64,000 bases of DNA from Gracilaria gracilis (lineage: Eukaryota; Rhodophyta; Florideophyceae; Gracilariales; Gracilariaceae), in NCBI GenBank assembly GCA_030374805.1, contig JARGSG010000012.1:124001-188000 (forward strand). The letters run 5' to 3'. The notes under the pieces were generated by a model. That model did no database searches. It was given only the letters and a program-made list of their open reading frames with translations, and was not told where the DNA came from. A program made the translations under genes and the position numbers. Shown here piece by piece: positions 63,341 through 64,000 of the stretch. Numbering within the stretch: position 1 is the stretch's first letter; each line of letters opens with the position of its first letter.

Positions 63341-63898
63341 GGTTGGCAATTTGGAGGGGAACAGTGAACCTTTGAGGACGAATATGCACTAGAGACACAG
63401 GTGAAGGATAGCTAGAACAGTGTGCTTTGCCTCGGGCTCTCGACGGGAGCCGTCGCCCACACGGGAATGAATGGACGTGCTCGCGGCGCCTTGCAGGCGA
63501 GAGCACGGCGCGCGGATCTAGAGTTGAATTGCTTTGCGACTTGATCCAATGGCGGCCACGGCTGCAAGTGGCTTAGTGCAAAAGCGCGCAGAAAACAACC
63601 AAAACATTTTGGCACAGCAACAGCGGTGTCGCTGCTGGCGGCGCGTGGCACAGCGTGCGTTGCAACTTACTGTAATTCTGAACAACTTGCAGCACGCGGA
63701 AGCGTCACGCGACGTGACGGAGTACGTGTAGTACTCCCGCCCCCGACCTTTTGTTTGACCGTTGGCTTCAAGCACCACAGCGCCGCGTGTGGCGCGCGCC
63801 AGTGTCAGCGCCGCGCGCCAAGCGAATCGGCTCTCTGCGGCATTGCTTGCGGAAAGCTTCCGTTGCGCAGTTTCAAAAGTTCAAGCTTTTGAACAACG
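63341..63898. promoter_or_regulatory. GC-rich divergent promoter region
   Basis: No supported gene. A CCAAT box lies at 63546-63550, between the coiled-coil gene (minus) and the partial gene at the right edge (plus). Confidence 0.4.
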
Positions 63899-64000
63899 AT
63901 GAGAGACGCTCTCAACTTGAGAGTCTCAAGCCGTCCTACTCTACGATCGATTGCTGCTGGTTTGGATCATCGTGCCGCTTCCTACTCGACAACATGCCAG
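63899..64000 (+). CDS. Partial gene at right edge, mitochondrial-type leader
   Basis: ATG at 63899 opens a frame that is still open at the window end (34 codons). The translation (MRDALNLRVSSRPTLRSIAA ... ASYSTT) is Arg/Ser/Leu-rich with one early Asp and later one more, and ends with an RAASYSTT-like processing site, as in mitochondrial presequences. The mature protein lies outside the window, so its function is unknown. Confidence 0.45.
   Translation, partial: MRDALNLRVSSRPTLRSIAAGLDHRAASYSTTCQ

Noticed and set aside
1-64000. tRNA and rRNA genes
   Set aside because: I looked for the conserved B-box GGTTCGANTCC and cloverleaf context on both strands and found only isolated partial matches (for example near 25205, 44462 and 53020), none with a matching A-box.

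Overview
This is a nuclear segment of a photosynthetic eukaryote. The best fit is a red seaweed of the Chondrus type, an inference from gene content and architecture rather than from a database match. Supporting signs are compact, mostly intronless genes with a few short GT-AG introns near the 5' end; plastid-style proteins (a Rieske protein with a transit-like leader, a histidine-pathway isomerase, a DnaJ-type zinc-finger protein, a phosphatidylglycerophosphate synthase); a secreted copper oxygenase of the LPMO type; and a large load of LTR and LINE retroelements. There are no ribosome binding sites or operons.

Layout. Positions 1-6900 hold no intact gene: a 134-bp palindromic satellite (about 600-2900), a decayed GCN2/HisRS-like relic (3446-4258), a decayed coiled-coil relic (5085-5703) and simple repeats. 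Positions 7000-22110 are a nested retroelement complex. A complete but decayed 11.2-kb Ty3/gypsy chromovirus (8326-19526; LTRs of 542 and 543 bp, 5-bp duplication CATAC) has inserted into the antisense gene of an older related element, whose pieces lie at 7044-8325 and 19527-20351 and whose right LTR is at 21232-22110. Both elements carry the same large unrecognised gene on the strand opposite to gag-pol. Positions 22100-26900 hold MITEs and one small secreted-protein gene.

Positions 26900-29800 carry two head-to-head paralogous membrane proteins of exactly 361 residues around a shared promoter region with a foldback MITE. From 30 kb to the end the window is gene-rich: RNase H protein, a carboxypeptidase-fold protein lacking its catalytic residues, OTU1/YOD1-type deubiquitinase, TRM9/ALKBH8-type tRNA methyltransferase, squalene synthase, HISN3 isomerase, LSM3, AMPK/SnRK1 beta subunit, alpha/beta hydrolase, Cys-rich secreted protein, LPMO, DnaJ zinc-finger protein, SDR oxidoreductase, Rieske protein, Frag1/DRAM-like membrane protein, PgsA, NDR-type kinase, a coiled-coil membrane protein, and the start of one more gene at the right edge. 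LINE 3' tails, nearly all in the minus orientation, are scattered over 41-50 kb.

The housekeeping genes are not functionally clustered. Several share divergent GC-rich promoter regions with CCAAT boxes, whereas the secreted and membrane lineage-specific genes have clear TATA boxes. The strongest candidates for something undescribed are the antisense retroelement gene and the striking density of the palindrome CCGNNCGG (CCGAACGG, CCGTACGG) in the younger element.
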